The notes under the pieces were generated by a model. It was not told the DNA's origin, searched no databases, and saw only the letters and a list, made by a program, of their open reading frames with translations. This document shows, one piece after another, positions 26,701 to 35,594 of a stretch of DNA of 64,000 nucleotides. Numbering within the stretch: position 1 is the stretch's first letter; every line of letters starts with the position of its first letter. The position numbers and the translations under genes were made by a program. The DNA is from Proteles cristata cristata (taxonomy: Eukaryota; Chordata; Mammalia; Carnivora; Hyaenidae), in NCBI GenBank assembly GCA_017311185.1, contig JAESUZ010002593.1, forward strand, positions 310,001 through 374,000, in the 5' to 3' direction.

Positions 26701-29381
26701 TCAGAATGTAGCTAAACAGTAAATGTCACGCAGAAAAGCAGTGTACTGGGTAGCGGCGCGAGGGAACTTTGTGCATGTAGCATACGCTGTACAACTTGAT
26801 TTCAGTGATGCTTACAGAAGTGCATACGTGGGAGATGCCTACTGAGTTTTATTCGATTAGTACCTTTGGTGCTCCCATCATTTCTCCAAAGTGGAGGAAA
26901 GATAAAGAAGAAATGGACTGGATGATGTTAACATGTAAATATCCCTGAGGATTGTCTTAGAAGCCCAATTGATTAAAGAGGAGTAAATGCTTTTTAAAAA
27001 AAAATTTTTTTAATGTTTTATTATGAAAGAGAGAGAGAGAGACAACGTGAGCAGGGGAGGGTCAGAGAGAGAGAGGGAGACACAGAATCTGAAACAGGCA
27101 CCAGGCTCTAAGCTGGCAGTTAGCACAGAGCCCAACGTGGGGCTCAAACCCACGAACCGTGAGATCATGACCTGAGCCCAAGTCAGAGGCCCAACCAACT
27201 GAGCCCCCCCAGGTGCCCCAAGAGGACTAAATGCTTTAAGAAAGACCACATCACAAAATAATGGTATAACTAGATTTAAGTCATGGCCTAATAGATAATG
27301 CTTGTTCTGTATTCCTAACGTTTATATCCTTTTCTAGCAATCAAAGTATCGTGTTATGAACAAAGATCAGTGGTACAATGTGTTAGAATTCAGCAGAACT
27401 GTCCATGCGGATCTTAGTAACTACGATGAAGATGGTGCTTGTAAGTATAATACTGTGTTTTCCCGTGACAATACAGTTCTGTGAACTATTACATGAGGAC
27501 ACGCATTTGTGTAGCATTATCGTAAAGGATTTAAACTTCCTGACGGTAACTTTTTTTATGTCATCATGTTGAAGGTGTAGGGGAGGGCTGAGATTGAGCG
27601 GTATTATAGTCTCTGGTGATCAGTGGAATGTTTCCAATCTCTCAGAAATGTACTGGAGCATCATAGCTAAATTTAAATGATAATTTCTGCATCTAAAAGC
27701 TAAAATTCTGCTTTCTTGCCTACCCTGGCATTTTTTCTACGGAAGAAGAAAACAGTCATAATTTTTAAAAGAGGAAAGCAAAACATCAGGTACAGTAGAA
27801 AGACCTTCAGGGTTAATCATAGCACCCCCTGATGGCACAGCAGATAATGTCAGAATGACTTCCCTCACAGATGCCTGAGTGAACGGTTGATGAAATACCA
27901 TTTTTCAGTCATTCAAGTTAAAATATCTGCCCATACTCTTCAGTGCAAAGGGCAGAATGCCATAAAACAGGTCCTGGGAGTACACCGGAGGACACGTTCC
28001 TATAAAAGTAAATTGAAACATGGACTTCTCTCTGAAGCATTGAGATCATACAAAATGCCGAAGAAGGGATAATGTTGTTCTCCCTGTAGTTTATATTGTC
28101 ACCTCTCCCCCAGAATGTTCCAAATTCAGTAATACTTTAGAAGTGACACTTTGGTAGCAGCAGTAACCTGGCAGGCAGGCCTACGAGTGTGTATATTCTG
28201 TATATTCAGGCATGTTTTGAGTCAACAAACATATCAAACAATTTTTGTATAAAAACTCAGCTTCCATATTTGTTTGAAAAAACAAAATCTGACATAACTA
28301 TCTGGAATTAGTGACGGAAGCCACGTAGTAGCTTGTGTCGAGCTTGGATCTCACTTTTGCTGACCCGTAGCTATGCCAGCAGCCAGGGTACATTTCGGTT
28401 GCCATTTATGATTGTGCCTGTCTGCCGATTTTCTTAGAGTAGAGAGGTACGTCAGTGAAAAGTGAGAGAAAGACCATCAAGGGGTATGTGTTTTAAGAAA
28501 ACTAGAGTGAGCATACTTTCTTCTGGCAGTGAGTTTTCCCCTCTTTAAACAAGCAAAAAGAGTGAGCTCATTTAAGGAATGGCTTCTGTAAGGAAATGAG
28601 TTTGGAACCCCTGCTTTACACAAGTGTCTTTTTAATTTTTCTTAGTGTTTGTTTTTGAGAGAGCGTGCAAGTGGGGGAGGGGCAGAGAGAGACGGACAGA
28701 ATCCAAAGAAGGTTCCACGCTGTGAGCAGTCAGCACAGAGCCCGACTTGGGGCTCGAACTCAGGAACTCTGTGATCATGACTCAAGCTGAAGTCAGGCGC
28801 TTAACTGACTGAACCACCCAGGTGCCCCTCACATCTCTTTTTAGAATAGTTTCTAGGTCAGGTATTCATTAGGCACTTACTTTGTGTTTATATTTATACT
28901 CAGTCCTGTTACTGGAATAATATAATTCTCTTATATGGCCACCCCTTCAACAAACTTACCTGCTCTTCATGATATAACAGAAAGATGTTAAACACTTTTC
29001 ATATTCCTTAATATCAACAACAGAATGCTGTGAGCATTTAGACAAAGGGAGAGGTTTATCTTGACTTAGTTATTGGAGAGTTCTTACAACATTGCAGCCT
29101 TGCGAGGGTAGTTGCAGTGGATACCCCTTGTGGAATGTCCCTTCTCTCAGAAAAGACAAGGCTGAGAAAGAAAAGAGCACTAAGTAGACAGCAGGAAGGG
29201 AAACACTCATGAGGCAGTGCGGGGGTCGGGTGCATCCCCATCACGTTCAGAGCTCGGGGAGAGCACGTTAATAGTGAGAGGGGTGAGTTCACTGAGTCTA
29301 ACAAAACATGCTGCTTTACTTCTAGGGCCTGTTCTTCTCGATGAATTTGTTGAGTGGCAAAAAATCCGTCAAACATCATAG
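3174..29381 (+). CDS. DCUN1D5: DCUN1D5: DCN1-like protein 5, complete gene in 8 coding exons
   Basis: The product is a scaffold-type co-E3 that brings NEDD8-charged UBE2M/UBE2F to cullins and so promotes cullin neddylation and CRL activation (family knowledge). Joining the eight exons gives 237 codons plus TAG, the length of human DCNL5, ending in KIRQTS. Residues 4-8 (KKKRK) form a basic nuclear-localisation signal. Ser41, reported as a phosphorylation site in human DCNL5, is present in ISGEEH. The DCUN domain covers about residues 46-232. By alignment with DCN1, its cullin-contact 'DAD' residues are D195 (KDQW), A219 (GAWP) and D225 (LLDEF), all present. The start at 3174 has A at -3. No frameshift or premature stop was found. 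All seven introns are GT-AG: 1773, 4908, 413, 14607, 85, 1823 and 1885 bp. Reading the joined exons is direct observation; the function is inferred from the family. Confidence 0.97.
3269..3298 (+). repeat. (CCCCCA)n tract at the start of intron 1
   Basis: A C run is followed by four CCCCCA-type units, starting 10 bases into intron 1. The complementary (template) strand has repeated G5 runs with single-base loops, a textbook potential quadruplex. Confidence 0.9.
4351..5032. other. AT-rich 3' half of intron 1
   Basis: AT-rich sequence with a short (AAT)n run at about 4917-4935. No repeat family, exon or RNA gene was recognised apart from the exon 2 acceptor. Confidence 0.5.
5033..5124 (+). CDS. 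DCUN1D5: DCUN1D5 coding exon 2
   Basis: The acceptor is 'tgttttctaag' and the donor GCAG|gtaatg. It encodes [18 protein letters not shown] through YEYA and the first base of Gly60. It contains Ser41, reported as a phosphorylation site in human DCNL5. The length is 92 nt and the reading phase joins cleanly to both neighbours. Confidence 0.95.
5180..5265. repeat. Ancient L2/MIR-class remnant
   Basis: The motif 'ttcattcatttaacaaatta' followed by 'tttattgcaggcctgc...' resembles the 'attcaacaaatatttattgagcacctac' type of old mammalian repeat. It is strongly decayed. Confidence 0.4.
6500..6625 (-). repeat. MIR SINE remnant, antisense
   Basis: It follows the MIR reverse complement in order: 'ttgttaccccttttt', 'agatgagataaccgaggtt', a 'cagatttaggtcactctg' segment and 'gagcttgtgcttttaa'. 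Old mammal-wide SINE. Confidence 0.65.
6738..6890. repeat. Ancient L2/MIR-class remnant in intron 2
   Basis: It reads 'cagtaaatgtttcctgagca', then 'gtatgtcaggcactg', 'ggtgctggggacacagtaaa' and 'ttctagtggggaagacag'. This is the ordered motif series of a common mammal-wide repeat whose exact family I do not assign. Confidence 0.55.
6976..7180 (-). mobile_element. Carnivore tRNA-Lys SINE, young 'ctaag' subfamily
   Basis: The poly(T) end is on the left and the head 'gccacccaggcgcccc' on the right. Target-site duplication 'tggatggacttt' at 6964-6975 and 7181-7192. The tail boundary contains 'atttctaggagag' and the head 'cgactaagccacc', both diagnostic of the youngest group in this window. Confidence 0.95.
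7193..8834. other. Intron 2 interior without recognised features
   Basis: Moderately AT-rich sequence. I see no open frame of interest, no SINE and no clear repeat family here. Confidence 0.4.
8835..9275 (-). mobile_element. Old L1 3'-UTR/ORF2-end fragment, antisense (L1MA/MB-like)
   Basis: It contains the L1 3'-end word order: 'gatatatgtatatactgcaa', 'aagtctagttgacatctg', 'ttgtaccttttgaccacc' and 'gacttacttcacttagcatg'. The last is the antisense of the ORF2 C-terminal 'LSEIS' segment. It is decayed and located in intron 2. Confidence 0.75.
10033..10103 (+). CDS. DCUN1D5: DCUN1D5 coding exon 3
   Basis: The acceptor is 'tctttgaag' and the donor GAAAAT|gtatgt. It encodes [20 protein letters not shown] and PEN, the start of the DCUN domain (first EF-hand-like half). 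Its 71 nt end exactly at codon 83. Confidence 0.95.
10517..10608 (+). CDS. DCUN1D5: DCUN1D5 coding exon 4
   Basis: The acceptor is 'gttctttccag' and the donor TTACA|gtaaga. It encodes [20 protein letters not shown] and [10 protein letters not shown]. It is part of the DCUN-domain region that, in the family, forms the pocket for the N-acetyl-Met E2 tail. The exon ends two bases into codon 114. Confidence 0.95.
10609..16503. other. 5' part of intron 4
   Basis: Largely unique AT-rich sequence. Possible old-repeat traces lie near 12,005-12,070 (L1 3'-UTR-like) and 13,415-13,620 (a GC-richer stretch of ancient-repeat character), and a MIR is listed separately. Open frames at 13.6-14.1 kb overlap one another in different frames, show no conserved motif and are not accepted as genes. 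Confidence 0.4.
15085..15215 (-). repeat. MIR SINE remnant, antisense
   Basis: 'ttttaaaactgaggaaaccg' followed by 'aggctgaagagattaaatag' and 'gccacttgtgtgtggagaaa' follows the MIR antisense consensus order. Confidence 0.65.
16520..16727 (-). mobile_element. Carnivore tRNA-Lys SINE, young 'ctaag' subfamily
   Basis: Target-site duplication 'tcccaagagaattctt' at 16504-16519 and 16729-16744. Poly(T) on the left. It has the diagnostic 'ctaggagag', 'gtcacagactgaaac' and 'cgactaagccacc'. Confidence 0.95.
17676..17918 (-). mobile_element. Carnivore tRNA-Lys SINE
   Basis: Target-site duplication 'ctggattctctgttc' (17661-17675) and 'ctgggttctctgttc' (17919-17933). Poly(T) at left. It has an expanded (GA)n(GACA)n simple repeat at about 17,712-17,749 inside the tail region, and head '...ctgagccacccaggcgcccc'. 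Confidence 0.93.
20326..20519 (+). mobile_element. Carnivore tRNA-Lys SINE, diverged
   Basis: Head 'gggtgcctcggtggctcag', tail '(aaaac)n'. Target-site duplication 'aattgttacat' at 20315-20325 and 20520-20530. Sense to DCUN1D5. Confidence 0.88.
21036..21233 (-). mobile_element. Carnivore tRNA-Lys SINE
   Basis: Target-site duplication 'tgtatcagatcatttt' (21020-21035) against 'tgcatcagataatttt' (21234-21249). Head '...ctgagccattcaggctcccc'. Confidence 0.9.
22273..22455 (-). mobile_element. Older carnivore tRNA-Lys SINE
   Basis: Target-site duplication 'aactctagatctta' (22259-22272) and 'aactctggacctta' (22456-22469). Diverged head ending '...ccacccaggtgcccc'. Confidence 0.88.
22776..22993 (+). 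mobile_element. Carnivore tRNA-Lys SINE
   Basis: Head 'ggggtgcctgtgtgg' and an A-rich tail after '...aaataaataaaacatt'. The flanking '(a)n-tcca' words suggest a target-site duplication. Inserted inside the DNA transposon copy 2. Confidence 0.88.
23221..23427 (+). mobile_element. Carnivore tRNA-Lys SINE
   Basis: Head 'gggctgcctgggtgactcag'. The B-box-like 'gggtttgagcccca' is present. The tail is A-rich after '(tc)n'. Confidence 0.9.
23771..23989 (+). mobile_element. Carnivore tRNA-Lys SINE
   Basis: Target-site duplication 'actagtaaagagag' (23757-23770) against 'actaaagagag' (from 23990). Head 'gggcgcctgcatggctcag'. The tail ends in a 15-base A run. Confidence 0.93.
24186..25215. other. 3' end of intron 4
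   Basis: No SINE, tRNA or exon-like signal apart from the exon 5 acceptor at the end. Several short open frames lack any recognisable motif. Confidence 0.4.
25216..25324 (+). CDS. DCUN1D5: DCUN1D5 coding exon 5
   Basis: The acceptor is 'tttaatttaag' and the donor GCAAGG|gtaggt. It encodes [20 protein letters not shown] through YAFDFAR. It lies after the 14.6 kb intron 4 and only 85 bp before exon 6. Confidence 0.95.
25410..25514 (+). CDS. DCUN1D5: DCUN1D5 coding exon 6
   Basis: The acceptor is 'ctgttctag' and the donor CTGGAG|gtatgt. It encodes [20 protein letters not shown] and [15 protein letters not shown]. Its 105 nt are an exact 35 codons, residues 151-185. The TWPLF motif is a hallmark of DCN1-like proteins. 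Confidence 0.95.
25861..26104 (-). mobile_element. Carnivore tRNA-Lys SINE, young 'ctaag' subfamily
   Basis: Target-site duplication 'ccaccagcagtgatttta' at 25843-25860 and 26105-26122 (18/18). The T tail carries a (GTT)n expansion. It has 'atttctaggagag' and the young head, with one change, 'cctactaagccacc'. It lies in intron 6. Confidence 0.95.
26535..26690 (-). repeat. MIR SINE remnant, antisense
   Basis: It contains 'tccctgtttagcagatgaaa', 'ccaaggtcactcacctaagt' and 'agtgggatttgaacccaaat', the MIR antisense order. Confidence 0.75.
26994..27219 (-). mobile_element. Carnivore tRNA-Lys SINE
   Basis: Target-site duplication 'aagaggagtaaatgcttt' (26976-26993) against 'aagaggactaaatgcttt' (27220-27237). 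It ends about 0.12 kb before exon 7. Confidence 0.93.
27338..27440 (+). CDS. DCUN1D5: DCUN1D5 coding exon 7
   Basis: The acceptor is 'tccttttctag' and the donor GGTGCTT|gtaagt. It encodes residues 186-219 plus one base of Trp220 ([18 protein letters not shown] ... SNYDEDGA). It contains D195 and A219, two of the three residues corresponding to the DAD patch that contacts the cullin WHB domain in Dcn1. Confidence 0.95.
27822..27835 (-). promoter_or_regulatory. Weak CTCF-like motif in intron 7
   Basis: 'gcaccccctgatgg' matches the reverse complement of the CTCF core (SYGCCMYCTRSTGG) at 12 of 14 positions. It is the weaker of two candidates in the window. Confidence 0.25.
28636..28829 (-). mobile_element. 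Older carnivore tRNA-Lys SINE
   Basis: Target-site duplication 'cacaagtgtctttttaa' (28619-28635) against 'cacatctctttttagaa' (28830-28846). Head '...gaaccacccaggtgcccc'. Confidence 0.88.
29326..29381 (+). CDS. DCUN1D5: DCUN1D5 coding exon 8 (C-terminus and stop)
   Basis: The acceptor is 'ttacttctag'. It encodes [18 protein letters not shown] and a TAG at 29379-29381. D225 completes the DAD patch. The C-terminus matches the known family end, which supports a full-length reading frame. Confidence 0.95.
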
Positions 29382-29660
29382 CAAGAGCTCTTGTGGAGAA
29401 AATGCAAACCTTCTGATGCCCACGTGTGTACAGGCTGATGAGATGAGGAAGAGTCCAAAGGGTGCATTTTCATTCTTGTGAAAGACTTCTCATAGTACTT
29501 TGTTTTCCTTTTTTTTAAAGGAAGTTTTCTTGTTACATGTGATGGGCATTGAGCCACACCTCTTCTGAGACTGAATATCCAAGTTTTTGTTTTGGGTTAT
29601 GTTTATAACATTTATTTCAGAACAATAAAGATTCAGATTTGTGACCAAGGCCTTACAGTG
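29382..29660 (+). other. DCUN1D5: DCUN1D5 proximal 3' UTR
   Basis: Non-coding sequence continues from the stop to the AATAAA at 29624, with cleavage expected 10-30 bases later. The main transcript would carry a short 3' UTR of about 0.27 kb. Confidence 0.7.
29624..29629 (+). terminator. DCUN1D5: Canonical poly(A) signal AATAAA
   Basis: AATAAA lies 243 bases after the stop codon. A GU-rich stretch ('gtggtgtttatttttg', about 29,682-29,698) follows as a plausible downstream element. Confidence 0.8.
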
Positions 29661-32600
29661 AAGACGTCCCTTAAGTGTCAGAGTGGTGTTTATTTTTGTA
29701 AATTTTCATTTTTGAATTTTAGAGGATCTTTCTTGCCATGAATTTGGAATTTTAAAGATTTGGAACAACCTCCGCAGTTGGCAGTCGTTGGTCTGCTGAC
29801 GGTGCGGCTCATGTATTCATCTGCGCACTCTTAGGACTAGTGTTGGCTTCACGTCTGGGATGACAATTTTCCGGTACAGCAGATAAACACGTCCCTGGAT
29901 CCCGGGGACCCTCCTGCTTTCAGTTCTGGTTTTCTGTGACCGTACCATGGTCTTAGCACATAGTTGATCTGAAACATTTAGAATTGGATACATTATGTCC
30001 AGCTGTTTTGTTTCCTAACCATTAAATAGTTTGGTCAATGAGCGTAAGTCAGCATTGCATATATATTCTTAATGTGACCTAAGTTTTCTTTGTTCTGTCA
30101 GTTTAAAAGTTCCATCTCTATTTGAAAGAGCAAGATTCATGTATTAATGGTCTCAAAATTAGCCTGAAGAGAATCAAGACCAGTATTGAAGCTGTATGAT
30201 CATCACTGTTGTGTATATGATCTCCTAACTGTCATCTTGTGATATGGAGAGTTTTGTTGAAGGTCTTTGGTTTGGCCTTAAAGAGAACCTTAGCTCTGAT
30301 GTTGTGGGTTTAGTTAAAATACATCTAGGAAGAGAAGGTAATAAAATATGGGGTCTTAAGAGCACTCTGGGTGTCAGTGGTGCACAACTCAGGGGTGCCG
30401 TTTATATTGGTACGATCACTGCGTTGCTAATTATCTCGATTTTCTAAACATTGGCAATAAAGTCTCTTGAGGAAAGGACAGCCTTTCTAATTCACATGAA
30501 AGACGTCTTTTGGGCCAGGTGTTTCAATACCACTTTTCAAACCACCCAACGTCCCAGTAACGTGAGAGCTGTCCACCTTCACTGTCCAGCCACAGCCCCC
30601 ACAGCATTCCTAATTTCAGTGTGTGAGTGGAGAAAGTAAATAGATTATTTTTCACAATAATGACATTTCTTTTGGCATGAGTGACTTTCAGTATTGACTC
30701 CATAAGGGAGAATCAGATATAAAGGTTTTTATGGTTTGTTTGCTTCTTGGTTAATGAGCCAGAAGATGATTACTGTCTTACTTGCCTTTTAAGGGAAACA
30801 CTTTGTACTACTTTGTAAAACACTGATATAACAGTGAAACCATTTTTTCTAAATGTTTTAAAAATGAAGACAATTGTCCTGAAATGCTCCTCCTGAGTAT
30901 TAGATAGAATCAGTGAGTTATTAGAAATGAGCACATACCAACCATGTTACAGTTTAACATCATGAGGGATGTTTTCCTATCAAATCTATTGACAAGAAAA
31001 GTGTTTAGATTTTTAGACATTTGAATCTTTGTAATTTAATTTACTCTTTCCCCCATGGCACAACTTCTAAACTTGAAGTATGTTGACCACTTTTGTTTTA
31101 ATTTCAAAAAATAGGATTCGAATGACATCCTCCAAGTTGTCAGTTTATAGCCTTTGAAATAACAGTAATGTCTTTGTCTAAATAAGGAACACTGAGAACA
31201 TGTAGATGACTTTAAAAAAGTATGTGAAACTCTTTTCTTTGTACTTACCCCAAGTACGTTTAGACTTTGGAATCTCAAAATTAAAATGAAACTTTTTTGC
31301 CCTGAAGTCAGCAGCCCGACCCTGCCTGGGCCAGGCTAGCTTTGGGCTCTTCTTGTTCCTTCTGGGTCTTGTGCTTCCGTAGAGTCCGGGCACTCGCCTG
31401 CTTTGGAGGCTTATTTACTAATTCATCAGTCGGGGTGTGAGCTCGCTCCTTAGTTCACACTAAGTTCACTTCTCAATTTTGGCTTAAACTGTACTTAATT
31501 TATTGGGAAACCTACGAGAAGAGGTTTGCTGGCGTCAGCAAACAGGACAGTAGTAAGGAGCCTGCAGTGTATAAAAGTCTAACTACCCTGCTCTCCTTTT
31601 TATTAGTTAGCTTCAAGTGCCTTTCTGGGAATCCTGCTGTACAGTTTTCAGAGTTACGTTCTTTGTATAGGATGAAATCCTCCCTGGTGCTCCGTGGTTG
31701 GAAAGGACTTGCTTCTTCTAGAAGAGCGTGCTGATGTCCTACTCCTGGAAGGAAGTAGAGCAGATGTGGATTCAGCTGTTGTCCAGTTAGCTCCGGGAGC
31801 CCGTCGTTCTCGAGGAAGCCTGGTGTCTAAAAAATTGCGGGGGGTTCAAGTCACATGGTGGTGTCTCTGAACAGCTACCATCGTCTTACCAGGTGGGAGG
31901 TTTAAATGACCGGTGTGTGCTGTGTGCTGATCTGACTTGACGTTACAGTGTCTTTTACAGTTACCTAATCTCTTGCTTTTTAAAGGCTGCCTATACAGTT
32001 CTTGACATATACATGTTTGACAGTAATAGTATTTTCATGTGTAATGTGTAGGTTTTGCTGATTTGGGTTTTGCTCTGCTTGAAGTACCCTCCATGTGAGT
32101 ATTTATTAACCTGGAGCACGAGGGCCTTCTGTGGGATGTCAAATGGACCCTGAGGAGTATTTCTCTTAAAACAAATGCCTTTTCATCTAGTAAACCAAAA
32201 ATAACCTTTAACAGTATTGAATCCCATCGCTTTGTGCAGGGAGGGGAGGAAGGGAGCAGAGAGTTAGGCAGAGTTTTTAAGGCATACAAGTTACGTAGAG
32301 TAGCTTAGATTCAGGGCACACGAGTGTATTCACAATGACACATTTCTCTTTGAACTCCGTGTTTCTGCAACAAAACATGTCCTTTCTGCCTAGTTGGTAA
32401 TGTGAAATTATGAAAGGATTTATTGAAACATATTTAGTGGTTAACTTGACAAGCAGATAGTAAGAATGTGGACTTTGCTTTCTTGAAGAAGTGCACTGAA
32501 AACTGTGATAATTCATAGTCTGATAATGTTTTGTTTGAGCTTTGAGGGCTCCTTTGCCTGACGTTTTGTGTCACATTCCGTATGTTCATCAGATAATTGC

Positions 32601-33739
32601 AGTGTCCCATAAGTTAGGAATGTTTCAATATATGATGTAAATGCATTTCTTTGTTAAACTAAGAGAGAAAGCCCAGTAATCTCTTAACCTTATTCGTAAA
32701 GAATTCTTACTCGTAAAGAATTCCTGAGGACGTATTACTTCTGCAGTCATACTGGAAAACGTTACAAGGAAGCATTTCAAAGAAGAGTTTGAAAAACAGA
32801 CAGCAAAATCTCCTTTATTTCCTCAAAAAGAAAGGCCAATGTAAATTATTAAATATTCTGCTATTAGGATTTTTAAATGAATGTATTTTTTTTTTTTTTA
32901 GTTTCATAAATGCTTGGTAATAACTCAAAGACTGGATTGCTTACGATTTGGTCTTTTCTGTTGATGGTCGCAGTTAACCTGTGAGCAGTACTTGCAAACC
33001 CACGAAGCAGTTTTTATGTAATTTTTATAGATTATAGATTGTAGAAAGATGGATTTTAGCCCCAAAGCATAGGTGAACTATCACTCATTTACCACTGTAG
33101 AGATTTTTCTAGTGAACTTTTATTTCATTCGAGCCTATCTTTAGAGTTTTTAGGGTACAACTTATTCACCTTTTCCCAAACTTTAGTCTCAGTAAAACAT
33201 CTTAAATTTGTTGTATCTACTTTATAGCCCTTTGAATCCTATACAGATCGTGCTTCCTTGTTTCTTTCCTAGACCAGTAGTTATTATTTCGACTATTTTC
33301 TCTTTATTTTATGTGCTTTGTCTGTAATTTATTAGATCCTTTAGTAATAAGGCTCATTTTTTCATGAGTTCTAGTTTACCATGTGTTAAATATTCTTTAA
33401 GATCTATAACAAGGTTAGACCTTAATATGAATATAGAATCCTGTTTTAATATTGAAGCTTTGTTGTATTTATTTTATGAATCTATGGTGCATAAATGGAA
33501 GAATTATAGTAAAAGTTTTATTAAAAATTTCTTAGTTTCCTCCAAATTTATATCACTTTGAAGAAGTTTTATCCTGTGTTTTGGCAGTCTCAGCTTTAAA
33601 GCATTAATGAAAATCGTTATATGGATTATTTCACATATGAAGTTAGAATGTGGATAATCTGAAATAATCAAATATCACCCTTATAATTAATCTTTAAAGC
33701 TAACAAAAGTAAAATGTACAAAGCCAGGTTTACCTGAAA

Positions 33740-33742
<3 letters not shown>
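29661..33742. other. Downstream flank of DCUN1D5, no recognised gene
   Basis: Mostly unique AT-rich sequence with the possible distal poly(A) signal at 30,456. A 15-18 bp near-duplicate ('ttcgtaaagaattctt' and 'ctcgtaaagaattcct') lies at 32,693-32,725. No conserved protein motif or structural RNA was recognised. Confidence 0.4.
30456..30461 (+). terminator. DCUN1D5: Possible distal poly(A) signal AATAAA
   Basis: A second canonical hexamer lies 0.83 kb past the first, in a non-repetitive flank. It could serve a longer 3' UTR isoform, but the downstream GU-rich element is less clear. Confidence 0.3.

Positions 33743-33790
<48 letters not shown>
33743..33790. repeat. (TG)n microsatellite, about 24 units
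   Basis: An uninterrupted GT run of about 48 bases. Likely length-polymorphic. Confidence 0.97.
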
Positions 33791-33796
<6 letters not shown>

Positions 33797-34031
33797 AGTA
33801 TTACTGAATATTATAAATTTGTACCCATAATTTATTTTTCCTACTAGGAGACTCATTGTGTATAAAAGATCTTCACATATTTTGAAGGTGAAAGGAGAAT
33901 TTTGTTTTCATATGATTGCTCCCAGTTGCATTTGAACCGCATAAGATGAAAGACTTTAATACTTTATTTGAACAACTTGTCATTTAAGACTTAGTATTAT
34001 TAATTTATCAAGCTTAGCAAAACTAATTTTT

Positions 34032-34254
34032 TTTAATTCTTTTTTTTAATGTTTTATTTATTTCTAGGGGAGAGAGAGAGAGAGAGCGTGAGCAGGGGAG
34101 GGTCAGAGAGAGAGGGAGTCACAGACTGAAACAGGCTCCAGGCTCTGAGCTGGCAGTCAGCACAGAGCCCGACGTGGGGCTCGAACCCAGAACCGCGAGA
34201 TCATGACCTAAGCGAAAGTCGGACGCTTAACCGACTAAGCCACTCAGGCGCCCC
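34032..34254 (-). mobile_element. Carnivore tRNA-Lys SINE, young 'ctaag' subfamily
   Basis: Target-site duplication 'gcaaaactaattttt' at 34017-34031 and 34255-34269. Young diagnostics 'atttctagggg' and 'cgactaagccac'. Confidence 0.95.
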
Positions 34255-34269
34255 GCAAAACTAATTTTT

Positions 34270-35594
34270 GTGGGTATTCAGTTAGTTTACCTTGAGTATT
34301 TTAGCAGTAGTATTCTGTCATGCTGATGCAATGGCTTGTAGCAAATTCATGTACACTTTTATCCACAAATGTGGAAACCTTACCTGTTTTGGATTCATGT
34401 CATTCCTTAAAATACATTGAATATTGAGAGAGATTATAGAAGTAATTATCAGAACCCTGGTTGGTTTTCTCTTTGCCACATTTTGCTATGTTGCTTTTAG
34501 ACAAGTCGCTAGACATCTGTTCTTTTCAGTTTCACCTTCTGGAAGGTAGCAGTAACACATACCAGAATTGTTAGGGGGCCAAGCAGGTCATCTCCATAGC
34601 AGTGAGTCTGTTAAATGAATACAGTTATTTGAACAAAAAACAATTATAATAGTTTGGTTAAACAAGTTTTATGTCTTGTATAAACAAGTTCAAGGGGTTT
34701 CTCATTTTATCCTACCATGTGTTTTTATAATCAGGCTCATTCACATTTCTTGGACTAAATGTTTCAATAAATCCCCAGCATCTGCTATATACCTAGGTGT
34801 TCTCGGTCTGAGAGAGAGAGTGTGTGTGTGTGTGTTTGTGTGTAGTTTATCACATGATGACAAAGTAATTAAGGGGAGTTAAGTTGAGGAAGGGGTCTGG
34901 AGAGAGTGTGGGTCTCGGGTTGCTATTTAAACAGTATATATATGCTGACAAAGTGACACTAGACAGAGACCTAAGAAAGTGAGCAGTTGGGCCATTTGCA
35001 TATCTGGGGGATCGCTTGCCAGGCAGTAGGAATATTATATGTTAAGGCCCCGAGCTGGCCGTGTGCTTAGTGTTGTCCGGAAATGGCAAGATCATTGTGA
35101 TTGTAGTGAGCGAGAGGAGAGGAGTCGCGAGGACTGGAAGGTGAGCTGAGCGACCGGGGTGGCAGTGGTGCCTGATTATAGGAAACAGGTCCCTGTCCAC
35201 CTTTCCGAAGACAGGCTTTGAGTGAGTGCGATGGGAAGCAGTTAGGGTTCTGGTCAGAGCAAGGGTGGAAGCCGATAGGTGGGAGGGGGCTCCGTAATCC
35301 CGATGACCAGTGGCGTGTAAGTGAGGCCAAGGGCCGTGGAAATACCACTCAGATGTGGCATGTATTTTAACAGTAGAGCAAATCGTCTTTGTGGATACGT
35401 TGGACGAGGGTAGGAAAAAGAAGAACCAGGACTGTTGGCCTGAAGCAGCCATTCGCTCACGTAGGGGGACTGAGCTGAGCAAGTCGGGGAGCGCGAGGCC
35501 GCCTGATAGATGTCCCAGGGGCGTGTGGGACGAGCGTTGGGATGTTTGAGCCTGGAGTTGAAGGGGGAGGTCTGAGCTGGACACTCACTCAGCA
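34270..35594. other. Intergenic stretch with ancient-repeat character
   Basis: A (GA)n(TG)n simple repeat lies at about 34,811-34,842. The purine-rich stretch 34,980-35,580 reads like a decayed mammal-wide repeat ('gtgcgatgggaagcagttag' and similar). The long minus-strand open frames there are not supported as genes. Confidence 0.4.

Noticed and set aside
31178..31435. Lys/Arg-rich minus-strand stretch that looked like a ribosomal-protein processed pseudogene
   Set aside because: I tried matching it to RPS23, RPL29, FAU and TMA7-like proteins and no consistent alignment emerged. No poly(A) or target duplication is visible.
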